Notes: generated by a model from the sequence alone, not told the origin. A stretch of DNA of 64,000 nt from Erwinia sp. S63 (GCF_016625195.1 NZ_JACVUP010000008.1:62001-126000); one strand, 5' to 3'; numbered from the stretch's first letter, positions 1 through 10,041 are shown. A program made the numbers and translations.

Positions 1-360
1 GGGGCCGATTTGATTGAACCCACGGTGCGTCAAATCGCGCTCTACCAGCAGTTTGGCTGGCCGGTGCCTGCGTATCTGCACCTGCCGCTGGCCATTAATG
101 ACGATGGCAATAAGCTCTCTAAACAGAATCATGCGCCCGCTTTACCTGATGGAGATGCGCGCCCATTGCTGATACGCGCGTTGCACTTGCTGGGGCAATC
201 GGTTTTGGAGAGTTGGCAAGATGCCACAGTGGAGCAACTGCTCGATAACGCGGTGGCACAGTGGAGTATCCAACTGATCCCACAACAGAACGCGCGAATC
301 ACGGATGAGGCGACATCGCCATTCCTAAATGGTTCGCAACAGGCTATGATTAGCCGCTGA
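1..360 (+). CDS. gluQ: Glutamyl-Q tRNA(Asp) synthetase, 3' part
   Basis: This is the C-terminal 119 codons of a gene that begins before the window; the frame is open from base 1. The residues fit GluQ (YadB), the truncated glutamyl-tRNA synthetase paralogue that attaches glutamate to the queuosine base of tRNA(Asp). The [11 protein letters not shown] segment is the KMSKS-like ATP-binding loop, preceded by the YLHLPLAIN strand as in the family. The anticodon-binding domain of true GluRS is absent because the protein ends about 80 residues after the loop. It is followed at once by pcnB, as in E. coli. The N-terminal zinc and HIGH regions cannot be seen. Confidence 0.93.
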   Translation, partial: GADLIEPTVRQIALYQQFGWPVPAYLHLPLAINDDGNKLSKQNHAPALPDGDARPLLIRALHLLGQSVLESWQDATVEQLLDNAVAQWSIQLIPQQNARITDEATSPFLNGSQQAMISR

Positions 361-396
361 TTTATTAACACCCTTTTATCACTGTCGAGGTGTCCC

Positions 397-1812
397 ATTT
401 TTACCCGAGTCGCAAATTTTTGCCGGAGAGTCCTCAAGCGTGACGAGGAGGCGCCTGAAGAGGTGGAAACTGAAAGTCTGATGACCGTCATTCCCCGTGA
501 AAGCCATAACATCTCACGCAAAGATATCAGCGAAAACGCCCTTAAAGTGCTGTATCGCCTGAATAAAGCCGGTTTCGAAGCTTACCTGGTAGGCGGCGGC
601 GTGCGCGATTTGCTGCTGGGTAAGAAGCCAAAAGACTTTGATATCACCACCAACGCCACGCCTGAGCAGATGCGCAAATTGTTCCGCAACTGCCGCCTCG
701 TCGGTCGTCGTTTCCGTCTGGCACATGTGATGTTCGGTCCTGAAGTGATCGAAGTCGCGACTTTCCGTGGCCATCACCAGGAAGAAGCTGAGGACGATCG
801 CAACAACTCCCAGCGCGGCCAGAACGGCATGCTGCTGCGTGATAACATTTTTGGCAGCATCGAAGATGATGCCCAGCGCCGCGATCTCACCATCAACAGC
901 CTGTATTACAGCGTGGCGGATTTCTCCGTACGTGATTACGTCGGCGGTTTGCAGGATCTGGAAGACGGCGTGATCCGTTTGATTGGCGATCCGGAAACCC
1001 GTTATCGCGAAGATCCGGTACGTATGCTGCGCGTGGTGCGTTTTGCCGCCAAGCTGGAGATGCGCATTGCTGCGGAAACTGCCGAGCCGATTCCGCGCCT
1101 GGCCACGCTGCTGAATGACATTCCGCCTGCGCGTCTGTTTGAAGAATCCCTTAAATTGCTGCAAGCCGGTTACGGATTCCGTACCTATCAGATGATGCGT
1201 GAGTACCATCTGTTCCAGCCGCTGTTCCCTACCCTGACGCGTGGCTTCACGGCCGAAAGCGACAGTCTGATGGAGAAAATGCTGGCTCAGGTGCTGAAGA
1301 ACACCGACAACCGCATTCTGAACGATATGCGCGTCAATCCGGCCTTCCTGTTTGCCGCGATGTTCTGGTATCCACAGCTGGAATCGGCCCAACGCATTGC
1401 GCAGGAAAGCGGACTGACCTATTACGACGCCTTTGCGCTGTCGATGAACGAAACGCTGGATGAAGCCTGCCGTGCGCTGGCGATTCCTAAGCGTATCACC
1501 ACCCTGATTCGCGATATCTGGCAGCTGCAGTTGCGCATGTCACGTCGTCATGGCAAACGCGCCTGGAAGCTGATGGAGCATCCTAAATTCCGTGCTGCAT
1601 ATGATCTGCTGGCGCTGCGTGCCGATGTGGAAAACAACCGCGAACTGCAAAGCCTGACCCATTGGTGGGGTGAGTTCCAGGCTGCGGCGCCGGTCGAGCA
1701 AAAAACCATGATGAACACACTGGGCGACGATCCGGTGGCTCCGCGTCGTAAACCGCGTCGTCCGCGCCGTCGTCCAACCGGCCCACGCCGCGATACCAAT
1801 AGCGCATCATGA
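397..1812 (+). CDS. pcnB: Poly(A) polymerase I, probable AUU start
   Basis: PcnB adds 3' poly(A) tails to RNA and so marks it for decay. The nucleotidyltransferase fold is seen in [12 protein letters not shown] (about residues 64-75) and the catalytic D-F-D pair at about 80-82. The protein ends in a strongly basic tail ([16 protein letters not shown]). No ATG fits the conserved N-terminus. Reading upstream in frame gives [14 protein letters not shown], which matches the E. coli N-terminus, and the codon before it is ATT at 397-399 with GAGG six bases upstream. E. coli pcnB is known to start at AUU, which keeps the enzyme scarce. A GTG at 463 and ATG at 481 are the alternatives but would drop conserved residues. 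The stop overlaps the folK start (ATGA). Confidence 0.95.
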   Translation: MFTRVANFCRRVLKRDEEAPEEVETESLMTVIPRESHNISRKDISENALKVLYRLNKAGFEAYLVGGGVRDLLLGKKPKDFDITTNATPEQMRKLFRNCRLVGRRFRLAHVMFGPEVIEVATFRGHHQEEAEDDRNNSQRGQNGMLLRDNIFGSIEDDAQRRDLTINSLYYSVADFSVRDYVGGLQDLEDGVIRLIGDPETRYREDPVRMLRVVRFAAKLEMRIAAETAEPIPRLATLLNDIPPARLFEESLKLLQAGYGFRTYQMMREYHLFQPLFPTLTRGFTAESDSLMEKMLAQVLKNTDNRILNDMRVNPAFLFAAMFWYPQLESAQRIAQESGLTYYDAFALSMNETLDEACRALAIPKRITTLIRDIWQLQLRMSRRHGKRAWKLMEHPKFRAAYDLLALRADVENNRELQSLTHWWGEFQAAAPVEQKTMMNTLGDDPVAPRRKPRRPRRRPTGPRRDTNSAS

Positions 1813-2294
1813 TTCGTGTTTACCTCGCATTAGGCAGTAATCTGGCCGATCCGCTGCATCAGGTTGATGCAGCGCTAGCCGCGATTGATACGATACCGCA
1901 CACCTCGCGCGTCGCCACCTCTTCACTGTACCGCACGCCACCGTACGGCCCGCCAGACCAGCCTGATTACCTGAATGCGGTGGTCGCGCTGGACACCACG
2001 CTGGAAGCTGAAGCGCTGCTCGATCATACGCAACGTATCGAGCTGGAGCATGGACGTGTGCGCAAAGCGGAGCGCTGGGGACCGCGCACCCTCGATATCG
2101 ACATCATGCTGTTTGGTCAGCAGACGATTCACACCCCACGTCTCACCGTACCGCATTACGATATGCACAACCGCGCGTTTATGCTGGTGCCGTTGTTAGA
2201 GATCGCGCCAGGCCTGCGTCTGCCCAATGGTCAGCCGTTGACCGGCATCCTCGCCACGCTCGATCGCAGCACCATCCGCTTGTGGTCTGAGTAG
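1809..2294 (+). CDS. folK: HPPK, folate pyrophosphokinase
   Basis: FolK transfers pyrophosphate from ATP to 6-hydroxymethyl-7,8-dihydropterin, the step before dihydropteroate synthase in folate synthesis. The 161-residue length is normal. Family marks are ALGSNL near the N-terminus, the pterin-binding loop around [14 protein letters not shown], and the signature [15 protein letters not shown] at about residues 89-103 with the metal-binding D-x-D. Its ATG overlaps the pcnB stop by four bases, so the two are translationally coupled, as in other enterobacteria. Confidence 0.97.
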   Translation: MIRVYLALGSNLADPLHQVDAALAAIDTIPHTSRVATSSLYRTPPYGPPDQPDYLNAVVALDTTLEAEALLDHTQRIELEHGRVRKAERWGPRTLDIDIMLFGQQTIHTPRLTVPHYDMHNRAFMLVPLLEIAPGLRLPNGQPLTGILATLDRSTIRLWSE

Positions 2295-2376
2295 GCTGCA
2301 ATAATCGCACTACGGTCGTATCGCCTTTTCAATCAATCCAGTACACTGCGCGCATCAGAAAACTCTGGAGTGTGCG

Positions 2377-3171
2377 ATGAAACCGACAACCATCACCCAT
2401 CTACGCCAGCTCAAAGCCAGTGGCCGCAAATTTGCCACCCTGACGGCCTACGACTTTAGCTTTGCCCGCCTGTTTGCTGATGAAGGCATTCAGGTGATGC
2501 TGATTGGCGACTCCCTTGGCATGACTGTGCAAGGTCATGAATCCACATTGCCTGTTACCGTGGCCGACATCGCTTATCACACCGCTGCCGTACGCCGTGG
2601 CGCGCCGAATGCGCTGGTGATGGCCGACCTGCCGTTTATGAGCTACGCCACACCGCAGCAAACCTTTGATAATGCTGCCCAACTGATGCGCGCCGGAGCC
2701 AACATGGTGAAGCTCGAAGGCGGCGCATGGCTGGCAGACACCGTGCGTATGCTCACCGAGCGCGCCGTGCCGGTGTGTGGTCATCTTGGGCTGACGCCGC
2801 AGTCAGTGAACATCTTTGGTGGCTACAAGGTACAAGGCCGCGATGAAGCGGGTGCAGAGCGTCTGCTGGCCGATGCGCTGGCGCTGGAAGCCGCCGGTGC
2901 ACAGTTGATGGTGCTGGAGTGCGTGCCGGTGTCGCTGGCAGAGCGCATCACCAAAGCGTTAAGCATTCCGGTGATTGGCATTGGTGCGGGTAACGTCACC
3001 GATGGACAGATCCTGGTGATGCACGATGCCTTTGGCATTACCGGTGGTCACATTCCCAAATTTGCCAAAAATTTCCTTGCAGAAACCGGCGACATTCGCG
3101 CGGCAATTCGCCAGTATATTGCCGACGTTGAAGCGGGCATTTATCCTGCCGCCGAACACAGTTTCCAGTAA
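2377..3171 (+). CDS. panB: Ketopantoate hydroxymethyltransferase
   Basis: PanB makes ketopantoate from 2-oxoisovalerate and methylene-tetrahydrofolate, the first committed step to pantothenate and coenzyme A. The 264 residues cover one TIM barrel. Visible marks are [16 protein letters not shown], the metal-site stretch MLIGDSLGM, the [10 protein letters not shown] strand and the VLECVP strand carrying the catalytic Glu. CTGGAGTG sits just upstream of the ATG. An 82-base gap separates it from folK and may hold its own promoter. It is followed by panC after 15 bases. Confidence 0.98.
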   Translation: MKPTTITHLRQLKASGRKFATLTAYDFSFARLFADEGIQVMLIGDSLGMTVQGHESTLPVTVADIAYHTAAVRRGAPNALVMADLPFMSYATPQQTFDNAAQLMRAGANMVKLEGGAWLADTVRMLTERAVPVCGHLGLTPQSVNIFGGYKVQGRDEAGAERLLADALALEAAGAQLMVLECVPVSLAERITKALSIPVIGIGAGNVTDGQILVMHDAFGITGGHIPKFAKNFLAETGDIRAAIRQYIADVEAGIYPAAEHSFQ

Positions 3172-3186
3172 ATCAGGAGAGTTGCA

Positions 3187-4041
3187 GTGCTGATTATTGA
3201 ATCGCTGCCGATGTTGCGCCGGGAAATTCGTCGCTGGCGGCAGGAAGGCAAACGTATCGCGCTGGTGCCCACCATGGGCAACTTGCATGATGGCCACCTG
3301 ACATTGGTGGACGAAGCGCGCGAGCGGGCCGATATTGTGGTGGTTTCGATTTTCGTCAACCCGATGCAGTTTGAACGCGCCGATGACCTCGCGCGTTATC
3401 CCCGCACCTTGCAGGACGATTGCGAGAAACTCAATCGTCATAGCGTCGATTTGGTGTTTGCCCCTGCACCGGCGGATGTTTATCCCAAAGGGCTGGATAG
3501 CCAAACCTTCGTTGAAGTCCCGGGGTTATCGTCTCTGCTGGAAGGTGCCAGTCGTCCCGGTCACTTCCGCGGTGTGTCCACTATTGTGAGCAAATTGTTC
3601 AATCTGGTGCAGCCCGATATTGCCTGTTTTGGTGAGAAAGATTTCCAGCAGTTAGCCATTATCCGCAAGATGGTGGCCGACATGGGCTTCGATATCGAGA
3701 TTGTCGGCGTGCCAACAGTACGCGCGAAAGATGGTTTGGCGTTGAGCTCACGTAACGGTTATCTCACCAGCGAAGAGCGCGCGATCGCTGCGGGTCTGAG
3801 CCAGGTGATGAACAGCATGGCCGAGCGTCTGAACAACGGCGAACGCCATGTTGAAGAGATTATCGAAACGGCCGAGGCCGCATTGCGTGAGAAAGGCTTC
3901 CGCCCTGATGGCCTGGCCATTTGTGATGCGGACAATCTGCAGCCGCTAACGGTGGATAGCCAGCGCGCCGTGATTCTGATGGCCGCCTGGTTGGGCAATG
4001 CGCGCCTGATCGATAATCAGCAAGTGGATCTGACGGAGTAA
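3187..4041 (+). CDS. panC: Pantothenate synthetase
   Basis: PanC joins pantoate and beta-alanine with ATP to form pantothenate. The N-terminal nucleotidyl-transferase signature [11 protein letters not shown] is at about residues 28-38, and the GEKDFQQL and LSSRNGYL (KMSKS-like) segments follow. The start is GTG, 13 bases after an AGGAG; the next residues LIIESLP align with the E. coli N-terminus, so this start is preferred over internal ATGs. The 284-residue length is typical. It lies between panB and panD, so substrate and co-substrate are made by its neighbours. Confidence 0.98.
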   Translation: MLIIESLPMLRREIRRWRQEGKRIALVPTMGNLHDGHLTLVDEARERADIVVVSIFVNPMQFERADDLARYPRTLQDDCEKLNRHSVDLVFAPAPADVYPKGLDSQTFVEVPGLSSLLEGASRPGHFRGVSTIVSKLFNLVQPDIACFGEKDFQQLAIIRKMVADMGFDIEIVGVPTVRAKDGLALSSRNGYLTSEERAIAAGLSQVMNSMAERLNNGERHVEEIIETAEAALREKGFRPDGLAICDADNLQPLTVDSQRAVILMAAWLGNARLIDNQQVDLTE

Positions 4042-4081
4042 CCTCCGTCGTTTAATCGCAGCTTAATAAGGTTATCCCGTT

Positions 4082-4462
4082 ATGATTCGTACCGTACTTC
4101 AGGGCAAACTGCACCGCGTGAAAGTCACGCAGGCAGATTTGCACTACGAAGGCTCCTGCGCCATCGACCAGGATTTTCTTGATGCATCCGGCATTCTGCA
4201 ATACGAAGCCATCGACATCTACAACGTCACCAACGGTCAGCGTTTCTCTACCTACGCGATTGCCGCTGAGCGTGGCTCGAAGATCATCTCCGTCAACGGT
4301 GCCGCGGCCCGTTGTGCCTGTGAAGGCGACATCATGATCATCTGCTCATACGTGCAGGTCGAAGATGAAGTGGCCCGCAGCTGGCAACCCAAGGTCGCCT
4401 ATTTCGAAGGTGACAACGAGATGAAACGCATCGCTAAAGCGTTGCCGGTTCAGGTTGCCTGA
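4082..4462 (+). CDS. panD: Aspartate 1-decarboxylase proenzyme
   Basis: PanD makes beta-alanine from aspartate for PanC. It is a pyruvoyl enzyme that cleaves itself. The cleavage site G24-S25 is present in YEGSCAID, and Ser25 becomes the pyruvoyl group. The 126-residue length is exact for the family, and the YNVTNG and [12 protein letters not shown] segments of the double-psi barrel are intact. In E. coli, self-cleavage is promoted by PanM (PanZ), which is not in this window. A strong hairpin terminator follows directly. Confidence 0.98.
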   Translation: MIRTVLQGKLHRVKVTQADLHYEGSCAIDQDFLDASGILQYEAIDIYNVTNGQRFSTYAIAAERGSKIISVNGAAARCACEGDIMIICSYVQVEDEVARSWQPKVAYFEGDNEMKRIAKALPVQVA

Positions 4463-4469
4463 TCAAAAC

Positions 4470-4491
4470 GGAACCTCTGTTCAGAGGTTCC
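4470..4491 (+). terminator. Terminator after panD
   Basis: Perfect 9-bp inverted repeat GGAACCTCT / AGAGGTTCC with a GTTC loop, eight bases after the panD stop. It lies between convergent genes and could serve both strands, although the T-run on either side is weak. Confidence 0.75.
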
Positions 4492-4500
4492 GCCCTTCTC

Positions 4501-5514
4501 TTACACCGGTTTTGCCACCTTCACACGCGGCTGCGTCTTCAGCGTAAACAGGAAGTTAAGCCAGCCACGCTGACGCAACAAGCACAGCGTCCATGGCAGG
4601 ATCATTGCCGCAGCGAATGCCAGCACAAATAGCAGATCATGTATCCATGGAGATGGCGTTTGTAGCTTCACAATCTTGCTGAAGAACTGAATCACCAGGT
4701 AATGCGACAGGTAGAAGACGATGGAATTCACCCCAACGTAATGCACAAGTCGTGAGTTCACCTTCAATGATATCCAGACAAACAGCGGAATCGACAGTAG
4801 GGCCAGCGCAGCCAGCAGCACATGTGACGGCGGATGTGCAGTCAGTAGATTCAGGCACAGGAACAGAATGACGCTTGCCAGTGAGAGCAGTACCAGCAGC
4901 GGATTATCTGCCAGCTTCGGAATATCATAGTGCCTGCGCGCTAACTGATCGCCGACGTAGAAGAAAATAAACAGATTAATCGATTTATTGATATGCGCAT
5001 TATCGAAGCTGGCAAACATGCCATCGGCGCTCAGCTCGGGCAGGAAATAACTGAGTAATAAACATCCAGGAATCACTAACCAAAACGGCAATTGACGAAT
5101 AAAAATGATAGCCAAAAAGAAAAAGAACAGTGAATGCAAAAACCAGGTTATATCGCCACCACCACTCAGATGCATGGCAATAATATGCAGCGGCGATTGA
5201 GGATTATTTGCCATCGAGCTGAATAATATTTTCAATCCGCCGTACACCAACACCCAAACGGCAAAAGGATATAGGATGGTCTGAATTTTATTATGAATAA
5301 ACGGCCCCAATCCTTTGCGTAATCCGGCATCGACAAACAATCCCGAAACAAAGAAAACCAGACCAAGAAAGACCGGTATCAACAGCGGATCCAGCGTTAA
5401 TACCAGCGGGGAGAAGTGTCCGACGTTACCATTTACCGCAATAACGCAGTGCAGCAGAATAACGACAAGTACACCAATACCTCGCAGATTATCCACCCAC
5501 GTTAAACGATTCAT
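4501..5514 (-). CDS. Acyltransferase 3 family membrane protein
   Basis: A 337-residue integral membrane protein with about ten hydrophobic segments. The N-terminus RLTWVDNLRGIGVLVVILLH is the typical opening of acyltransferase family 3 (OafA/WecH/OpgC type), with the conserved R-G and the H in TM1 that belong to the active site. Such proteins move acyl groups, often acetyl or succinyl, onto surface glycans; the acceptor here is unknown. The start at 5514 was chosen because the conserved motif begins there; upstream codons to 5664 look non-coding. It replaces the genes found between panD and yadH in E. coli, and its upstream region is AT-rich, which suggests acquisition by transfer. Confidence 0.85.
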   Translation of the reverse strand: MNRLTWVDNLRGIGVLVVILLHCVIAVNGNVGHFSPLVLTLDPLLIPVFLGLVFFVSGLFVDAGLRKGLGPFIHNKIQTILYPFAVWVLVYGGLKILFSSMANNPQSPLHIIAMHLSGGGDITWFLHSLFFFFLAIIFIRQLPFWLVIPGCLLLSYFLPELSADGMFASFDNAHINKSINLFIFFYVGDQLARRHYDIPKLADNPLLVLLSLASVILFLCLNLLTAHPPSHVLLAALALLSIPLFVWISLKVNSRLVHYVGVNSIVFYLSHYLVIQFFSKIVKLQTPSPWIHDLLFVLAFAAAMILPWTLCLLRQRGWLNFLFTLKTQPRVKVAKPV

Positions 5515-5865
5515 GTTAATTGCCCTGTGTAAAATAAGTGTCCGACCCAGCAACGCGCATAGCGTAGCGAAGGAAGTTAAACTCGCTTTATGATGAAGAC
5601 GAATTTTATTAGCGATTGAATATTCCAATGACTGACACTTAATAACAAGTTCAAAAAACCGCACAAAAACTTACGAATTCTTAGCGCAATGTAAATCAAT
5701 CACTTACGGAAACATTACGCTTAAATTATCAGATTAACTTCAAATTATCGCCAAATAGAATAATTCATAACTGACAGTTACTGACAATTTCATTTTTGAT
5801 ATTCAACTGGCCTTAATGGCTCGGAGAATAATCTTAGAAATGATGGGATAGAGAGAGGCAGAAAT
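5515..5865. other. AT-rich intergenic region, no gene seen
   Basis: About 350 bases, clearly richer in A+T than the flanking genes, lying upstream of the acyltransferase and downstream of yadH. I found no open frame with a credible ribosome binding site. It presumably carries the acyltransferase promoter on the minus strand. Confidence 0.5.
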
Positions 5866-5891
5866 AACAATGCAGCCGAAGCTGCATTGTT
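5866..5891 (-). terminator. Terminator after yadGH
   Basis: An 11-bp stem (AACAATGCAGC with its complement) closed by a TTCG tetraloop on the minus strand and followed by GTTATTTC. It sits 11 bases past the yadH stop. Confidence 0.8.
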
Positions 5892-5902
5892 GAAAAGTTA
5901 TA

Positions 5903-6673
5903 TCAGGTACGTAATCCGCGACCACGCTGAATCAGCGTATACACCAGCACGTAAAACACCACGATAAAGGCAATCAGCACCGATAAGGTAAACACCAGCG
6001 GCACATCATTGATGCCGAGGAAACCGTAGCGGAAGCCGCTGATCATATACACCACCGGGTTCAGCTTCGACACCGCCTGCCAGAATGGCGGCAGTAGCGT
6101 CAGCGAATAGAACACGCCCCCCAAATAGGTTAACGGCGTCAGCACGAAGGTGGGGATCAAGCTGATATCGTCAAAGGTCCGCGCAAACACCGCATTCAGC
6201 AGGCCAGCCAGCGAGAACAGAATCGCAGTCAGCAGCAGCGTCAGGGCCACCATTGACCACGAGTGCACGTGGAACGGCACAAAGAACAGCGAAATCGCCG
6301 TCACCAGAATACCGACGCACACGCCACGCGCCACGCCGCCGCCAACATAACCGGCGATGATAATGTGCGTGGGCACCGGCGCCACCAGCAGCTCTTCAAT
6401 ATTACGCTGGAATTTGGCGCTGAAGAATGAAGAGGCCACGTTGGCGTAAGCGTTGGTAATCACCGCCATCATGATCAGACCCGGCACGATGAACTGCATA
6501 TAGCTGAAGCCATGCATATCGCCGATACGTGAACCAATCAGGTTGCCGAAAATGATGAAATAGAGCGTCATGGTGATCACCGGTGGCACCAGCGTCTGAA
6601 TCCAGATGCGGGCAAAACGGTTGATCTCCTTGGCCCAGATGCTCTTGAGCGCCACCCAGTATAAATGTGTCAT
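5903..6673 (-). CDS. yadH: ABC-2 type exporter permease YadH
   Basis: The 256-residue membrane subunit of an ABC-2 exporter, with about six hydrophobic segments and the GFSYMQFIVPGLIMMAVI and TPLTYLGGVFYSLTLLPPFW stretches common to this family. It pairs with the ATPase YadG, encoded upstream with a four-base overlap (ATGA). The substrate is not established for YadGH; the fold is related to drug and polysaccharide exporters. It is the last gene of the unit, followed by a terminator. Confidence 0.95.
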   Translation of the reverse strand: MTHLYWVALKSIWAKEINRFARIWIQTLVPPVITMTLYFIIFGNLIGSRIGDMHGFSYMQFIVPGLIMMAVITNAYANVASSFFSAKFQRNIEELLVAPVPTHIIIAGYVGGGVARGVCVGILVTAISLFFVPFHVHSWSMVALTLLLTAILFSLAGLLNAVFARTFDDISLIPTFVLTPLTYLGGVFYSLTLLPPFWQAVSKLNPVVYMISGFRYGFLGINDVPLVFTLSVLIAFIVVFYVLVYTLIQRGRGLRT

Positions 6674-7593
6674 GCTTTCACTCCTTTACCCTGGGTCAGG
6701 CTGACGAACAGCTCTTCAAGGCGGTTCGCTTTGTTACGCATACTCAGCACCTGCACGCCCTGCGCACTCAACTGGCTGAACACGCTGTTCAGACCCTGCT
6801 CACGCATCACTTCCACTTCCAGCGTTGAAGTATCCACCAGACGATACTGGAAACCTTCAAGCTGCGGCAGCGGGCTGCGCGGCGCCAAATCGAGGATGAA
6901 GGTTTCCGATTGCAGCTTCGACAGCAGGCCTTTCATCGAGGTGTTTTCCACCAGCTCACCGCTCTGGATGATGCCGATATTGCGGCACAGCATTTCTGCT
7001 TCTTCCAGATAGTGCGTGGTGAGAATAATGGTGGTGCCTTTGATATTGAGATCTTTCAGGAAGGTCCACATTGAACGACGCAGTTCGATGTCCACACCTG
7101 CGGTCGGTTCATCCAGAATCAGCAGTTTCGGCTCGTGCATCAGCGCGCGGGCAATCATCAGACGGCGTTTCATGCCGCCAGAGAGCATGCGAGCACGCTC
7201 ATTGCGCTTACCCCACAGATCGAGCTGATTGAGGTACTTCTCGGCGCGCTTGTTGGCTTCAGCCCGCTCCACACCGTAATAACCCGCCTGATTGACCACA
7301 ATCTGCATCACGGTTTCAAACGGGTTAAAGTTGAATTCCTGCGGAACCAGACCCAGCTGGCGTTTCGCATTGACCACATCCTTGGACAGGTCATAGCCAA
7401 ATACGCGCACGCTGCCGCCGGTTTTATTCACCAGCGAGCTGATAATGCCGATGGTGGTGGATTTACCCGCGCCATTCGGCCCGAGCAGCGCGTAAAAATC
7501 GCCTGCCTCAACGTTGAGATCAAGCTTCTTCAGCGCCTGAACGCCGCCGGGATAGGTTTTGGTGAGCCCGGAAATTTCCAGTGCATAAGTCAT
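6670..7593 (-). CDS. yadG: ABC exporter ATPase YadG
   Basis: The ATP-binding subunit of the YadGH exporter. Walker A GPNGAGKST is at residues 38-46, the Q-loop near LVPQEF, the ABC signature LSGGMKRRL at about 139-147 and Walker B LLILDEPTAG just after. The 307 residues include the C-terminal extension usual for ABC-2 exporter ATPases. In E. coli the carbonic anhydrase gene can lies between yadG and hpt; here that gene is missing and 245 non-coding bases remain. Confidence 0.95.
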   Translation of the reverse strand: MTYALEISGLTKTYPGGVQALKKLDLNVEAGDFYALLGPNGAGKSTTIGIISSLVNKTGGSVRVFGYDLSKDVVNAKRQLGLVPQEFNFNPFETVMQIVVNQAGYYGVERAEANKRAEKYLNQLDLWGKRNERARMLSGGMKRRLMIARALMHEPKLLILDEPTAGVDIELRRSMWTFLKDLNIKGTTIILTTHYLEEAEMLCRNIGIIQSGELVENTSMKGLLSKLQSETFILDLAPRSPLPQLEGFQYRLVDTSTLEVEVMREQGLNSVFSQLSAQGVQVLSMRNKANRLEELFVSLTQGKGVKA

Positions 7594-7838
7594 TGCGAAT
7601 CCATACCCTGTTGTAGTGACATCAAAGCCCTATGAAATGATAGTGCGCTCACGCCGAGCATGCGGGGTTATTCAGAGATAACGAGTGAAAAATCAAAGAT
7701 GAAGCGCTGAGCGATAACCCGCGACACTTTACCACTCTGCATGCGGCAGGGGAACGCGAGCGCAGCCCGTCAGTCATTAACTCGCGGGCTGCGCATCTTA
7801 TCGCAGGCTGAAGGGATTAGCCTTGGAAGATTGTGCGG
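7594..7838. other. Intergenic gap where E. coli has can
   Basis: No credible gene on either strand. It must hold the yadG promoter (minus strand). The hpt-proximal part contains a 10-bp inverted repeat GCGCAGCCCG / CGGGCTGCGC at 7760-7794 that may end hpt transcription, although no T-run follows it. An overlapping alternative pairing CGCGAG / CTCGCG (7755-7786) is possible. Confidence 0.5.
7760..7794 (-). terminator. Possible terminator hairpin after hpt
   Basis: Perfect 10-bp arms GCGCAGCCCG / CGGGCTGCGC with a 15-base loop, about 45 bases past the hpt stop. The lack of a T-run on the minus strand lowers confidence that it works as an intrinsic terminator. Confidence 0.45.
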
Positions 7839-8375
7839 TTATTCACCGGTCGGGATAACTTTGCCGATATACGGCAGATGACGATAGCGTTGCGCGTAAT
7901 CGATACCGAAGCCGACCACGAACTCGTCAGGAATGGTGAAGCCAACGTATTCCACGGTCACTTCCACTTCACGGCGCTCTGGCTTATCCAGCAGGGTGCA
8001 GATCGCCAGTGATTTTGGCTCGCGCAGGCGCAGGATCTCGCGCACTTTGCTCAGAGTGTTGCCGGAATCGATGATGTCTTCCACGATCAGTACGTCTTTG
8101 CCACGAATATCCTCGTCGAGATCTTTAAGGATTTTCACGTCGCGGGTCGATGACATGCCGCTGCCGTAGCTGGAGGCCGTCATAAAATCAACTTCATGCG
8201 GGACATCGATGGCGCGACACAGATCGGCCATAAACATAAAGGAGCCACGCAGCAGACCCACCAACACCATTTCGCTGCCGCTGCTGCGGTAGTGTTCGCT
8301 AATCTGCTTGCCCAGTTCGGCAATACGGGTTGCGATCTCCTGCTCAGAGATCATCACGTCGACGGTGTGTTTCAT
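7839..8375 (-). CDS. hpt: Hypoxanthine phosphoribosyltransferase
   Basis: Hpt salvages hypoxanthine (and guanine) to nucleotides with PRPP. The PRPP-binding signature [14 protein letters not shown] is at about residues 96-109, and the flexible-loop SYGSG motif comes before it. The start [10 protein letters not shown] at 8375 gives 178 residues, the E. coli length, and has AGGCGA upstream; a longer frame to 8474 has no family similarity. It is transcribed away from the PLP enzyme gene at 8543. Confidence 0.96.
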   Translation of the reverse strand: MKHTVDVMISEQEIATRIAELGKQISEHYRSSGSEMVLVGLLRGSFMFMADLCRAIDVPHEVDFMTASSYGSGMSSTRDVKILKDLDEDIRGKDVLIVEDIIDSGNTLSKVREILRLREPKSLAICTLLDKPERREVEVTVEYVGFTIPDEFVVGFGIDYAQRYRHLPYIGKVIPTGE

Positions 8376-8542
8376 TGCATTCGCCTGGTTAAGGTTTTTC
8401 AGAAAGCCACGAAGTCTATCATAGTCGAACCAACCTCTAACGCGGCGCACAGAACGCAAACGATACCGTGGCAAAATATATTGCGCTGTCCTTAACTACA
8501 GGAATCCACCCCGCCCTCTTGCCAGTGACCTCTGGAGATCCT

Positions 8543-9832
8543 ATGACCGCTTCATCCAGTAAAAAAACACAGATAGGCACACACGATCTGCACCCGGAAA
8601 CGCAAATGCTTAACTACGGTTACGATCCGCGGCTGTCAGAAGGCGCGGTCAAACCCCCGGTGTTTCTCACTTCGACCTTTGTGTTTAACAGTGCCGAAGA
8701 GGGACAAGATTTCTTCGATTTCGTCGCCGGACGTAAACAGCCGCCAGAGGGAAAAAGCGGCGGACTGGTCTATTCACGCTTTAACCATCCCAACAGCGAG
8801 ATTGTTGAAGATCGGCTGGCCATCTATGAACAGGCGGAAAGCGCAGCGCTGTTCTCTTCTGGCATGTCAGCGATTGCCACCACGCTGCTGGCCTTTGCAC
8901 GGCCAGGCGAAGTGATTTTGCATTCGCAGCCGCTGTATGGCGGCACTGAAACGCTGTTAAGTAAAACGCTGCACGATTTAGAGATCAAAGCGGTGGGATT
9001 CAGCGATGGCACCGACGAGGACAAGGTGTATGAAGCGGCTAAACTGGCGTGGCAGCGCGGTCGTGTGGCACTGATTCTGATTGAGACGCCAGCTAACCCG
9101 ACCAACAGTCTGGTGGACATTCAGTTAATGAAGCAGGTGGCGGACGTGATCACTCAGCAGCAGGGTTCTCGTCCGATTCTCGCCTGCGACAACACGTTAC
9201 TCGGCCCGCTGTTTCAACGCCCTTTGCAGCACGGTGCGGACTTGTCGCTTTACTCGCTCACCAAATATGTCGGTGGCCACTCGGATTTGATTGCCGGTGC
9301 GGTGCTGGGCAGCAAAGCGCTGGTGAGCAAAGTGCGCTCGCTGCGGAGTGCCATCGGCACCCAGCTTGATCCGCACTCCAGCTGGATGATTGGCCGATCG
9401 CTGGAAACGTTGTCGTTGAGGATGGAGAAAGCCGCCAGCAACGCGGAAAAAGTCGCCGCGTTTTTGCGCGATAATCCGCAGGTAGAAAAACTGCACTGGC
9501 TGCCCTATCTCGATGCAGACACCTCTGCGGGTGAAACCTTCCAGCGACAATGCAGCGGCGCCGGTTCCACCTTCTCGTTCGATATCAAAGGCGGCCAACC
9601 GGCAGCATTTCGGTTTCTCAATGCCCTTGCGTTGTTCAAACTGGCGGTGAGCCTGGGCGGCACCGAATCACTCGCCAGCCATCCAGGCAGCACCACGCAT
9701 TCCGGTGTACCGCAGGAGGTACGCCAGCGTATTGGCATCACCGATGCTACGGTGCGTTTGTCGATTGGTATCGAGCATGCTGATGATTTGATTGAGGATA
9801 TCCGGCTGGCACTGGAATCGGCTCAGGCATAA
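8543..9832 (+). CDS. Cys/Met metabolism PLP-dependent enzyme
   Basis: A 429-residue member of the cystathionine gamma-synthase / methionine gamma-lyase family of fold-type I PLP enzymes. The PLP-binding Lys is K241 in [15 protein letters not shown]216 in ACDNTLL contacts the pyridine ring; YSRFNHPN (77-84) and SSGMSA (105-110) are the phosphate and cofactor-binding segments. The start at 8543 has TGGAGA upstream and gives a typical N-terminus; the frame extends to 8468 without family similarity. Which reaction it catalyses (synthase, beta-lyase or gamma-lyase) cannot be read from these motifs. In E. coli gcd lies between hpt and cueO, so this gene is a local replacement. Confidence 0.85.
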   Translation: MTASSSKKTQIGTHDLHPETQMLNYGYDPRLSEGAVKPPVFLTSTFVFNSAEEGQDFFDFVAGRKQPPEGKSGGLVYSRFNHPNSEIVEDRLAIYEQAESAALFSSGMSAIATTLLAFARPGEVILHSQPLYGGTETLLSKTLHDLEIKAVGFSDGTDEDKVYEAAKLAWQRGRVALILIETPANPTNSLVDIQLMKQVADVITQQQGSRPILACDNTLLGPLFQRPLQHGADLSLYSLTKYVGGHSDLIAGAVLGSKALVSKVRSLRSAIGTQLDPHSSWMIGRSLETLSLRMEKAASNAEKVAAFLRDNPQVEKLHWLPYLDADTSAGETFQRQCSGAGSTFSFDIKGGQPAAFRFLNALALFKLAVSLGGTESLASHPGSTTHSGVPQEVRQRIGITDATVRLSIGIEHADDLIEDIRLALESAQA

Positions 9833-10041
9833 TCACTTGCCTGGCACGCTCAGAGAGGATTTAGCGGCGTTGACCACGCATCAGGCAGCAGGATAAGGCT
9901 GTCCGATGTCCACGCTCGTGTGCTGCCGTAAACCAGGCCACTTGTGCCCTGCCCCTGTAACAGGAAATCAGGCCATTGGCGCCCTGATACTGCTGCTGAG
10001 CAGTAAAATGCCACGCTTATGCCCTAGGATTGCTAAACAAC
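9833..10041. other. Unexplained intergenic stretch with 17-bp direct repeats
   Basis: About 210 bases between convergent genes, without a supported gene (a 60-codon frame at 9906 looks random). Two imperfect 17-bp direct repeats, both starting AGGCCA and ending GCCCTG, lie at 9935-9951 and 9970-9986, 35 bases apart. Confidence 0.45.

Noticed and set aside
514..1392. 292-codon open frame antisense to pcnB
   Set aside because: It lies wholly opposite a highly conserved gene, lacks family motifs, and is the usual shadow of a GC-rich coding region.
8376..8542. MetJ-type met boxes before the PLP enzyme gene
   Set aside because: No tandem AGACGTCT-like octamers are present, so methionine-repressor control is not supported by sequence.
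9930..9990. Vague resemblance to a cobalamin riboswitch (GCCCCTGTAAC stretch)
   Set aside because: The B12 box and the surrounding paired helices are not present and no downstream gene would be controlled in the right direction.
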